From NCBI GenBank assembly GCA_030706285.1, contig JAUZOU010000172.1:1-6553 (forward strand): a DNA stretch of 6,553 nucleotides, read 5' to 3'. Both the position numbers and the translations under genes were made by a program. Shown piece after piece: positions 1 to 6,530 of the stretch; positions within the stretch are counted from its first letter, which is position 1, and every line of letters starts with the position of its first letter. This DNA comes from Bacteroidota bacterium (GTDB taxonomy: Bacteria > Bacteroidota > Bacteroidia > Bacteroidales > UBA1402). The notes below the pieces were generated by a model. That model was not told the DNA's origin. It searched no databases and was given only the letters and a program-made list of their open reading frames with translations.

Positions 1-662
1 AAACCGTTTATTCCAGAATTGACGGTTCAGTGGCCGCTCCGACAGCCGGTCTGCATTTCACGCCGGAGGTTTTGGAAGACATTGACAAGAAACACATTCT
101 CCGGCGCGAGGTCACCCTTCATGTTGGAGCCGGTACTTTCCGCCCGGTCAAGTCACAGCACCTCATGCAGCACAGCATGCATGCCGAATTCATTTCTGTC
201 GACAAAGGCCTGCTCAGCGACCTGATTGCCAACCAAGGCCATATCGTTGCCGTAGGCACCACGTCCGTGCGCACCCTGGAAAGCTTATACTGGTTTGGAA
301 CGATGTTGCTCAACGATCCGGCCATGCATCCGGATGAATGGACACTCGACCAATGGTATGCCTACCGCACATCAACCAGCGAACAGCCTGATGCCAAAGA
401 CGCACTGCAAGCCATCATTACCTGGCTGGACGCTCGCAACGGCTCTCATTTTACGGCGTCGACCCAATTGCTGATTGCACCAGGCTATACCTACCGGGTG
501 GTCAATGCCATGCTGACCAATTTTCACCAGCCTAAAAGCACCCTGCTGCTACTCGTTTCGGCCTTCATCGGGGGCGATACCTGGAAAGACATTTACCAGT
601 ACGCACGATCGAATGATTTCCGGTTTTTGAGTTACGGCGACAGCTCGCTTTTGATTCCCTGA
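1..662 (+). CDS. queA: QueA-family S-adenosylmethionine:tRNA ribosyltransferase-isomerase, C-terminal part (5' end outside window)
   Basis: The QueA family transfers and isomerises the ribosyl group of S-adenosylmethionine onto 7-aminomethyl-7-deazaguanine in tRNA, giving epoxyqueuosine at the wobble position in the cytoplasm. The reading frame is open from the first bases, and the codons before the GTG at 30 read in frame as TVYSRIDGS, continuing into the family signature VAAPTAGLHFT. The gene is therefore cut by the window edge and does not start at 30. Other family motifs follow: HVGAGTFRPV, HAEFISVD, VGTTSVRTLES, APGYTYRVVNAMLTNFH, PKSTLLLLVSAF and the C-terminal SYGDSSLLIP. Between VRTLES and TQLLIAPGY lie about 59 residues, where E. 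coli QueA has about 16. The C-terminus has GDSS where the classical enzyme has GDAM. These differences suggest the longer QueA-like paralogue known from Bacteroidota, so the exact substrate is less certain than the family. The next gene starts 34 bases downstream. Confidence 0.87.
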   Translation, partial: TVYSRIDGSVAAPTAGLHFTPEVLEDIDKKHILRREVTLHVGAGTFRPVKSQHLMQHSMHAEFISVDKGLLSDLIANQGHIVAVGTTSVRTLESLYWFGTMLLNDPAMHPDEWTLDQWYAYRTSTSEQPDAKDALQAIITWLDARNGSHFTASTQLLIAPGYTYRVVNAMLTNFHQPKSTLLLLVSAFIGGDTWKDIYQYARSNDFRFLSYGDSSLLIP

Positions 663-696
663 AACAATAAGCCGTGCGTTTTTCCGTTATTTGGTC

Positions 697-2682
697 ATGC
701 GCCTGCGAATGTATCTGCTAGCCCTGATTCCAACCTGTTGCCTGCTCTATGCCTGCAAATCAGAGATGGTGATCCGTAAAGCTGACAAACTTTACGGATA
801 CGGGGAATATTATGCCGCCGCCCTCCAATACGGCAAATCGTACCGCATGCTCAGCAGCAGCGAAAAAGCGCCGAGGGCTCATGTTTCCTTTTACAGAGGC
901 GAATGCTACCGTCGCATCAATCAGCCGCTGAAAGCCGAAAACGAATACCGTAAAAGCATCCGGTACATCTATCCCAATGATACCGTTTTCCTGAGATTGG
1001 CACAGACACTGCATAAAAACGGCAAATACACCGAAGCGGCAACTCAATACGAAACGTTCCTGAAAAATCATCCGGACGACTCTCTGGCATTGAACGGATT
1101 GTATGCCTGCCACCGCATCGAACAATGGTTCAAAACGCCGGTTCATTATCAAGTTAAAAAAGCAACGGAGCTAAATCTGCGCAAAGGGAACTTTTCTCCG
1201 GTACTGATTCCAACAGAATACAATACACTGATATTTACTTCCTCGGCTAAAGTAAAGAAAGACCAAAAGCCAAGTAAAATAACCGGTCAACCCGATGATG
1301 ATTTCTGGATGGCCCAAAAAGACGTGAACGGGAAATGGGGGAAACCGGCTTACATCGATGCCGAAATCAATTCCGAATTTGACGAAGGAGCCGCAACCGT
1401 TTCCAGCGACGGCAGAACAATGTATTTCACCCGCTGTATCACTAAATCAGACTCCATCGAAACTTCCTCCAGAGTGGAAATCTTTAAGTCGGTCCGGTCC
1501 GGTTCTGAATGGAGTGCACCGGAAAAGTTGACGGTCTACCGGGATTCGACTGTTTTGTTCGCTCATCCAGCCGTTTCACCGGATGGATTATACCTGTACT
1601 TCGTATCCGACCTGAAAGGCGGTTACGGTGGCAAAGACATCTGGCGTTGTGAGATGAGCCAGAACAAATTCGGCCCGCCTGAAAATCTGGGGCCATCCAT
1701 CAATACCGCTGGCGATGAACTATTTCCAAGTTTCAGAGAAAACGGTGACCTGTATTTCTCCTCTGACGGGCATCCGGGATTTGGTGGGCTGGACATCTTC
1801 AAGGCCACTAAAAATGCCGATTCCACCTACACGGTCGAAAACATGATGCCCCCCATCAATTCCAGCGCTGATGACTTTGGCATAACGTTTGACGGAAAAG
1901 AAGACCGGGGTTATTTTTCGTCCAACCGGAAAGATCCAAGAGGCTGGGATCAAATCTGGAGCTTTGAAGTTGCCAAACCGCAAATCATCATACAAGGGAC
2001 TGTACGCGACCGGTACGGCGATGTCATTCCGGATGCTTCCATCCGTATTGTCAACGATAAAGGGCTGAACACCAAAATTCGTTCGGACAAAGACGGGACC
2101 TATCACTATCTCATTGAAAAAGGAGCCGACTATGTGATGCTTGGCTCGGCCCGTGCCTACCTGAATTATTCCAACCGGTTTTCTACGGCAGATAATGACA
2201 GAGACACCACCTACGCCGCCGATTTCATTCTGACCCCACTTTACCGGCCTGTTCGCATCGACAATATTTTCTTTGAGTTCGATAAAGCCACCTTGATGCC
2301 CGAATCACAACCGGCCTTGAACGAGCTTCAGAAACTCCTGCTTGACAACCCGCACATCGTCGTCGAAATCAGTGCCCATACCGATCGAATCGGAACCGTC
2401 GAATACAACAACGACCTGTCCCAACGGCGGGCCAAAGCTGTCGTGGACTACCTCGAACAACAAGGCATCGATAAAGAGCGAATGGTTGCCAAGGGATACG
2501 GTAAAAGCCAACCGGTCAAGGTCGACAACCGCCTTGAGCAACAATATCCGTTCCTCAGAGAAGACATGTATCTGGATGAAAACTACATCAGTACACTGGC
2601 ACCACAACAACAGGGAATCGCCGATCAGATAAACCGCAGAAGTGAGTTTAAAGTTCTTAAAACGACGTACAAATTATTTTAA
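697..2682 (+). CDS. porE: PorE-like T9SS outer-membrane lipoprotein (TPR, PD40 propeller, CRD, OmpA domain)
   Basis: This 661-residue protein begins with a lipoprotein signal peptide: Arg residues, a hydrophobic stretch, then the lipobox LYAC with Cys20 as the lipidated residue. Residues 29-140 look like TPR helices (ADKLYGYGEYYAAALQYGKS, GKYTEAATQYETFLKNHP). Residues about 165-425 carry PD40 propeller repeats (SSDGRTMYFTR, SPDGLYLYFVSD, NGDLYFSSDG, RGYFSSNR). Residues 432-515 resemble a carboxypeptidase-regulatory-like fold (IQGTVRDRYGDVIPDASI). Residues 520-661 are an OmpA C-terminal domain (NIFFEFDKATL, SAHTDRIGT, LSQRRAKAVVDYL, NRRSEFKVL). Asp563 and Arg578 match the pair that grips diaminopimelate in OmpA. 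This domain order and length are those described for PorE (PG1058) of Porphyromonas gingivalis, which ties the type IX secretion system to peptidoglycan. A TTG at 691 or the ATG at 709 could also be the start; 697 leaves a normal signal peptide. Other multidomain OmpA lipoproteins share parts of this design, so the PorE name is likely but not certain. Confidence 0.8.
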   Translation: MRLRMYLLALIPTCCLLYACKSEMVIRKADKLYGYGEYYAAALQYGKSYRMLSSSEKAPRAHVSFYRGECYRRINQPLKAENEYRKSIRYIYPNDTVFLRLAQTLHKNGKYTEAATQYETFLKNHPDDSLALNGLYACHRIEQWFKTPVHYQVKKATELNLRKGNFSPVLIPTEYNTLIFTSSAKVKKDQKPSKITGQPDDDFWMAQKDVNGKWGKPAYIDAEINSEFDEGAATVSSDGRTMYFTRCITKSDSIETSSRVEIFKSVRSGSEWSAPEKLTVYRDSTVLFAHPAVSPDGLYLYFVSDLKGGYGGKDIWRCEMSQNKFGPPENLGPSINTAGDELFPSFRENGDLYFSSDGHPGFGGLDIFKATKNADSTYTVENMMPPINSSADDFGITFDGKEDRGYFSSNRKDPRGWDQIWSFEVAKPQIIIQGTVRDRYGDVIPDASIRIVNDKGLNTKIRSDKDGTYHYLIEKGADYVMLGSARAYLNYSNRFSTADNDRDTTYAADFILTPLYRPVRIDNIFFEFDKATLMPESQPALNELQKLLLDNPHIVVEISAHTDRIGTVEYNNDLSQRRAKAVVDYLEQQGIDKERMVAKGYGKSQPVKVDNRLEQQYPFLREDMYLDENYISTLAPQQQGIADQINRRSEFKVLKTTYKLF

Positions 2683-2699
2683 TACTCATTTTTTTTGCG

Positions 2700-2707
2700 T
2701 AGGTTTG
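2700..2707 (+). promoter_or_regulatory. Candidate -7 promoter element (TAnnTTTG) ahead of thyA
   Basis: TAGGTTTG matches the -7 consensus TAnnTTTG used by the primary sigma factor of Bacteroidota. It lies in the 112-base gap between the porE-like gene and thyA, about 88 bases before the thyA ATG. I see no convincing TTTG -33 box 19-21 bases further upstream, where the sequence is AT-rich (TTATTTTAAT), so this is a half-match. It would plausibly drive thyA, folA and the DUF1573 gene. Confidence 0.4.
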
Positions 2708-2794
2708 TTGTTCAAAAAAACAATCAAATGAGCGGAAAATCCGGCTTCCCTCAAAAGTCGATGACCGCCTACCTAAGACTGAAACTCACTACAG

Positions 2795-3589
2795 ATGAAA
2801 CAATATCTGGACCTTCTGCAACGTGTCCTCGACGAGGGCGTTCATAAAGAAGACCGTACAGGGACAGGCACCATCAGCGTTTTCGGACATCAGATGCGTT
2901 TCCGGATGGAAGACGGGTTTCCCTGCCTGACCACAAAAAAGCTGCACCTGAAATCCATTATCTACGAACTGCTTTGGTTCCTGAAGGGTGACACCAACGT
3001 GGCCTACCTGCAGGAAAACGGTGTCCGCATCTGGAATGAATGGGCTGACGCCGATGGGAACCTTGGCCATATCTATGGGTATCAATGGCGTTCATGGCCA
3101 GATTACAACGGAGGTTTTATCGACCAGATCACTGAGGCTGTCGAGACCATCAAACACAATCCGGATTCCCGCCGGATCATCGTGAGTGCCTGGAACGTGG
3201 CCGATCTGCCCAACATGAACCTTCCTCCCTGCCATGCCTTTTTTCAATTTTACGTAGCCAACGGAAAACTGAGTCTTCAACTTTATCAGCGAAGTGCCGA
3301 TATCTTCTTGGGGGTACCGTTCAACATAGCCTCCTATGCCCTGTTGCTACAGATGATGGCGCAGGTTACCGGCCTGAAAGCCGGCGATTTTGTCCATACG
3401 CTGGGCGATGCCCACATTTACCTGAATCATCTGGATCAGGTGAGAGAACAGCTGAGCCGTGATCCGAGACCACTCCCGACGATGCACATCAATCCGGAGG
3501 TCAAGGATATCTTTGATTTCAAGTTCGAAGACTTCACGCTCGAAAATTATAACCCGCATCCCCACATCAAGGGAGCCGTATCCATTTAA
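2795..3589 (+). CDS. thyA: Thymidylate synthase
   Basis: ThyA methylates dUMP to dTMP in the cytoplasm using methylenetetrahydrofolate, which becomes dihydrofolate. The protein has 264 residues, the same length as E. coli ThyA, and aligns without visible gaps. The catalytic Cys146 sits in PPCHAFF. Phosphate-binding Arg21 (DRTGTGT), Arg126-Arg127 (DSRRIIVSAWN) and Arg166 (LYQRSAD) are present, as are Glu58, Trp80, Asp169, Asn177 (VPFNIASYALL), His207 and Tyr209. It should be fully active. The ATG is certain because MKQYLDLL matches the family N-terminus exactly. No Shine-Dalgarno sequence precedes it, which is normal in Bacteroidota. folA begins 8 bases after the stop, so the enzyme and its cofactor-regenerating partner are probably translated from one transcript. 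Confidence is very high. Confidence 0.98.
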   Translation: MKQYLDLLQRVLDEGVHKEDRTGTGTISVFGHQMRFRMEDGFPCLTTKKLHLKSIIYELLWFLKGDTNVAYLQENGVRIWNEWADADGNLGHIYGYQWRSWPDYNGGFIDQITEAVETIKHNPDSRRIIVSAWNVADLPNMNLPPCHAFFQFYVANGKLSLQLYQRSADIFLGVPFNIASYALLLQMMAQVTGLKAGDFVHTLGDAHIYLNHLDQVREQLSRDPRPLPTMHINPEVKDIFDFKFEDFTLENYNPHPHIKGAVSI

Positions 3590-3597
3590 ACCAGTCT

Positions 3598-4086
3598 ATG
3601 GAAACAGGAATCATCGTAGCGATTGCCAATCATAACGCCATCGGAAAAGACAACAAACTGCTCTGTCATCTTCCTGGTGACCTGAAACATTTTAAAGACA
3701 TTACGACCGGACACACGGTCATCATGGGCAGAAATACGTTCCTTTCCCTGCCAAAAGGGGCCCTGCCCCACCGGCGGAACATTGTCCTTTCATTTGATGA
3801 TGAAACGTTTGAAGGATGTGAAACGGCCCGTTCAGTCGATGAAGCCCTGCAACTCTGTCAAAATGACGACAAGGTTTTTTTCATAGGAGGAGCTTCCATC
3901 TACCATCAGACCTATCCGATTGTCGACAAACTGTACCTGACCTTTGTCCATCATGATTTCGAAGCGGATACCTTCTTCCCGGAAATTAATTTCAACGAAT
4001 GGGAAAAGACGTGGTCTGAAACGCATGAAGCAACTGAAAATACGCCCTTCAGTTTTACTTACGAAAACTATACCAGAAAAAAATAG
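3598..4086 (+). CDS. folA: Dihydrofolate reductase
   Basis: FolA reduces dihydrofolate to tetrahydrofolate with NADPH, restoring the cofactor that ThyA oxidises; it is the trimethoprim target. The protein has 162 residues, a normal length for bacterial DHFR. Visible motifs are IVAIANHNAIG at the N-terminus, LPGDLKHFK with the active-site acid Asp28, the NADPH-binding VIMGRNTFLSLP (Gly44, Arg45), Arg59 in HRRNIVLS for the substrate glutamate tail, FFIGGASIY (Gly97-Gly98, Tyr102), Thr115 in LYLTFV, and DTFFPEI. The position of the conserved Trp22 of E. coli DHFR is a cysteine here (Cys23, in LLCHLP). The residue is unusual compared with the E. coli enzyme but may be ordinary in this lineage. 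The gene lies 8 bases after thyA and 4 bases before the DUF1573 gene, so co-transcription is likely. Confidence 0.97.
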   Translation: METGIIVAIANHNAIGKDNKLLCHLPGDLKHFKDITTGHTVIMGRNTFLSLPKGALPHRRNIVLSFDDETFEGCETARSVDEALQLCQNDDKVFFIGGASIYHQTYPIVDKLYLTFVHHDFEADTFFPEINFNEWEKTWSETHEATENTPFSFTYENYTRKK

Positions 4087-4090
4087 AACT

Positions 4091-5173
4091 ATGAAACGAA
4101 TTGCATTCTTTCTGGTTTCATTGGTGATCAGCCTTTCCTGCCTGGCAGAGAACGGCGCAAATATCCAATTCAAGACCAGAGTCCATGATTTTGGTGAGAT
4201 TAATGAAGATGACAAAACGGCCACCTGTGTGTTCACCTTTACCAACGTCGGGAACCAGCCGTTAATCATTCACAGGGCTATCGCATCCTGCGGCTGTACA
4301 ACACCGAAATTCACCCCGGAGCCAATCGTTCCAGGCGCTTCCGGCAATATCCAGGTGACGTACAATACCGTTGGGCGTCCTTATGCCTTCAACAAAACGA
4401 TCACTGTTTATTGCAACGATCCGCAAACCCCGACTGTCCTTCTAACCATCAAAGGTTCCGTCATTCCAAGTGCGGAGAACCCGGAACAATCCTACCCAAA
4501 AAACATGGAAGGGCTCAGGCTAAACAAAACCCAGTTGTCAATATTAGACGCCAAAATCGGCAGCATTCGAACCGAAACCATCAACGTCATCAACACCAAC
4601 AGCAAGCCTGTCAGAATTTCATTCAGAAAAGTACCTTCCTACCTCCGCATCGTCACCTCTGACGCCATATTGAGGCCAAAAGGAACGGCAACGATCACCG
4701 TATCCTACCTGGCATCCCAGGCCAAAGATTATGGCAGGAAGGAAGATTCCTTCTATATTGTACTCAACAATAACATTAAGAATTGTACGAACAACAAAAT
4801 CAATGTGAGCGCCTACATCACAGAAGATTTTTCAAAGCTTAGCCCCGAACAATTGCAAAATGCGCCAGCCGGCATCTATTCTGAAAACCGCATCAACTTC
4901 GGCAAAATGGCCAAAAAAGGACGCAAAGTTCAGTACATCACATTGACCAACACGGGCAAAAGTCCGCTGTTTATCCGTAAAATCGTTCCGGAATACCAGG
5001 GTCTGAAGGTCACGCCAGATCGGAATGTCCTCCAGGCCGGAAAAACGATGCGGATCAAACTGGATTTCAATATCGGAAATTTCAGTGGAAACATTGTTCA
5101 ACGGGTCACCATCTTTACCAACGATCCTAAAAACAGCATTTCACGACTATTTGCGACAGCTCAGGTCGATTAA
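4091..5173 (+). CDS. Exported DUF1573 protein with three Ig-like (ASH-type) domains
   Basis: No precise function is known. The protein has 360 residues when started at the ATG 4 bases after folA. The frame stays open further upstream inside folA, but this ATG gives a clean signal peptide (MKRIAFFLVSLVISLSCLA), with likely cleavage after Ala19. Cys17 could be read as a lipid-anchored residue, but the lipobox is poor. Residues 31-125 are a typical DUF1573 domain: VHDFGEINEDD, FTFTNVGNQPLII, then SCGCTTP and the closing TITVYCNDP. Residues about 145-245 and 265-358 look like two more beta-sandwich repeats of the same kind (INFGKMAKKG, ITLTNTGKSPLFI, VTIFTNDPKN), but without the CGCT cysteines. 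Such proteins are common in the Bacteroidota envelope and are thought to mediate protein contacts. It probably acts in the periplasm or at the outer membrane. Its place in a folate operon may be only positional. Confidence 0.88.
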   Translation: MKRIAFFLVSLVISLSCLAENGANIQFKTRVHDFGEINEDDKTATCVFTFTNVGNQPLIIHRAIASCGCTTPKFTPEPIVPGASGNIQVTYNTVGRPYAFNKTITVYCNDPQTPTVLLTIKGSVIPSAENPEQSYPKNMEGLRLNKTQLSILDAKIGSIRTETINVINTNSKPVRISFRKVPSYLRIVTSDAILRPKGTATITVSYLASQAKDYGRKEDSFYIVLNNNIKNCTNNKINVSAYITEDFSKLSPEQLQNAPAGIYSENRINFGKMAKKGRKVQYITLTNTGKSPLFIRKIVPEYQGLKVTPDRNVLQAGKTMRIKLDFNIGNFSGNIVQRVTIFTNDPKNSISRLFATAQVD

Positions 5174-5233
5174 CGTTTCGAACGGTTTTTGCGCAACCAT
5201 AGACAAACAGCCGGTACGGCAATTATTCTCCGT

Positions 5234-6334
5234 ATGACACACCCTGAAAATAATCAAAAATACAAAGGACTGTCCGTCACCAAAGGTATTGACCAGCCCC
5301 CGATTGTCAATCCATACCGGAAAGCCAACGTCATCAAAAAAGACTATTCGGTCTCCGAATATGTGGAGGGCATCCTGAATGGGAACAGGGTTATGCTGAG
5401 CCAGGCTGTGACGCTGGTTGATAGTGCCCGGCCGGACCATCAGCAAAAAGCGCAGCAAATCATCGAGAAATGCCTGCCCTATGCCGGAAAATCGATCCGG
5501 GTGGGAATCACGGGTGTCCCTGGTGCCGGAAAAAGCACCTCCATCGAGGCTTTCGGCATGCAATGGATCCGCAGTGGAAAAAAACTTGCTGTGCTGGCCA
5601 TCGATCCGAGCAGCGAACGTTCGAAGGGCAGCATCCTGGGTGACAAAACCCGTATGGAAGAGCTGTCCGTTCAGGATAACGCGTTTATCCGGCCTTCCCC
5701 GTCTGCCGGATCGCTGGGTGGCGTCGCCAGAAAAACACGCGAAACGATTGTCCTTTGTGAAGCGGCTGGTTTCGATACCATTTTTGTCGAGACGGTCGGT
5801 GTCGGACAATCGGAAACAGCCGTCCATTCGATGGTCGATTTCTTCCTGCTCATCCAGATTACCGGTGGCGGTGACGAACTGCAAGGCATCAAACGAGGTA
5901 TTATGGAAATGGCTGATGGTATTGTGATTAACAAAGCCGACGGAGACAACGTGGAAAAGGCAAAAGTCACCCAGACTCAGTACAGAAACGCGCTTCGTTT
6001 GTTTCCGGCTCATGAGTCAGGCTGGAGCCCCCAGGTGCTTACCTATTCAGGCAAAACCGGTTTCGGTGTGAACGAGGTACTAGAAATGATCTACAAATAC
6101 ATTTCCGAAACCAAAGCCAACAACTATTTCAGGCACAAACGGAACATCCAGGCCAAATACTGGATGTACGAAACCATCAACGAACAGCTCAGAAACCGAT
6201 TCTACCAGAATAAAGAAATAGAGACGCTCATCCGGACAAAAGAAGCGCAGGTGCTCGACGAAGAAATCAGCCCGTTCACTGCTGCCCATTCGTTGCTCGA
6301 TCACTATTTCAATTCAGAAGATATCTTGAAATAG
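5234..6334 (+). CDS. meaB: MeaB GTPase, chaperone of methylmalonyl-CoA mutase
   Basis: MeaB is a G3E-family P-loop GTPase that protects and reloads the adenosylcobalamin-dependent methylmalonyl-CoA mutase, used in the succinate-propionate route. From this ATG the protein has 366 residues. Visible motifs are Walker A GVPGAGKST (residues 94-102), AIDPSSERSKGSILGDKTRM (122-141) with the magnesium-ligand Asp124, VETVGVGQSE (185-194), and NKAD (233-236) for guanine recognition. All nucleotide-binding motifs look intact. The protein is roughly 35 residues longer than the E. coli and Methylorubrum homologues, mostly through an N-terminal extension (HPENNQKYKGLSVTKGI) that I recognise from Bacteroidota MeaB. 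A TTG at 5189 would add 15 residues with no family resemblance, so the ATG at 5234 is preferred. The mutase genes are not in the window. The gap from the previous gene is 60 bases, so it may or may not share its transcript. Confidence 0.95.
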   Translation: MTHPENNQKYKGLSVTKGIDQPPIVNPYRKANVIKKDYSVSEYVEGILNGNRVMLSQAVTLVDSARPDHQQKAQQIIEKCLPYAGKSIRVGITGVPGAGKSTSIEAFGMQWIRSGKKLAVLAIDPSSERSKGSILGDKTRMEELSVQDNAFIRPSPSAGSLGGVARKTRETIVLCEAAGFDTIFVETVGVGQSETAVHSMVDFFLLIQITGGGDELQGIKRGIMEMADGIVINKADGDNVEKAKVTQTQYRNALRLFPAHESGWSPQVLTYSGKTGFGVNEVLEMIYKYISETKANNYFRHKRNIQAKYWMYETINEQLRNRFYQNKEIETLIRTKEAQVLDEEISPFTAAHSLLDHYFNSEDILK

Positions 6335-6369
6335 TCATCCGGTTCATTATCCCAATAGTTAACGTCTTA

Positions 6370-6446
6370 CCGGAAAAGAATCACCCGGAGACACTTCACA
6401 ACCGGCAACTATCCGTCAGCCGGCTAATCTGTCGATCCTTTTCCGG
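6370..6446 (+). repeat. Long inverted repeat enclosing a smaller hairpin
   Basis: The arm at 6370-6382 (CCGGAAAAGAATC) is complementary to 6434-6446 (GATCCTTTTCCGG) at 12 of 13 positions, with a single A-C mismatch. Inside the 51-base loop, 6402-6406 (CCGGC) pairs with 6419-6423 (GCCGG). No T-run follows the structure on the + strand; six A residues do. It therefore does not look like an intrinsic terminator for meaB. The pairing is seen directly; any function is inference. Confidence 0.5.
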
Positions 6447-6462
6447 AAAAAACGCCAGAAGG

Positions 6463-6507
6463 GTTAGGATCAAGTTGAAAACTTGTGGACTAAGCGTCCA
6501 TCCTGAT
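6463..6507 (+). ncRNA. Possible structured RNA element (three-way junction fold)
   Basis: Three helices can be drawn by eye. The closing stem pairs 6463-6470 (GTTAGGAT) with 6500-6507 (ATCCTGAT), including two G-U pairs. Hairpin one pairs CAAGTT (6471-6476) with AACTTG (6480-6485). Hairpin two pairs TGGAC (6486-6490) with GTCCA (6496-6500) around the loop TAAGC, sharing base 6500 with the closing stem. Almost no base is left unpaired at the junction. I do not recognise the family, and such folds can arise by chance in 45 bases, so this is a hypothesis. Confidence 0.25.
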
Positions 6508-6530
6508 AAATAGAAAGTTTAAAAATTTCC

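Noticed and set aside
2704..2728. AT-rich inverted repeat TTTGTTGTT / AACAATCAAA between the porE-like gene and thyA
   Set aside because: The stem is all A-T apart from two G-C pairs, has a bulge, and no T-run follows. It overlaps the candidate promoter and shows no sign of being a terminator or operator.
2728..2848. Short open frame from the ATG at 2728 running into thyA out of frame
   Set aside because: About 39 codons with no recognisable sequence and mostly overlapping thyA, so there is no support for translation.
3944..4090. Upstream extension of the DUF1573 frame into folA
   Set aside because: The added 49 residues are basic, lie wholly within folA, and would hide the clean signal peptide that begins at 4091.
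5174..5190. Possible intrinsic terminator after the DUF1573 gene: CGTT, loop TCG, AACG, then TTTTT
   Set aside because: The stem is only 4 base pairs with a 3-base loop, too weak to support a terminator call, although the T-run is suggestive.
5189..5233. TTG start adding 15 residues to MeaB
   Set aside because: The added residues do not resemble MeaB N-termini, whereas the sequence from the ATG at 5234 does.
5147..6013. A 288-codon open frame on the minus strand opposite meaB
   Set aside because: It mirrors the meaB coding frame, has no recognisable motif, and meaB is an unambiguous intact gene. Long antisense frames of this kind arise from codon bias.
6500..6516. CTGATAA followed by GAAA, resembling a hammerhead ribozyme core
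   Set aside because: The essential G of CTGANGA is an A, and there is no stem II hairpin between the two motifs.
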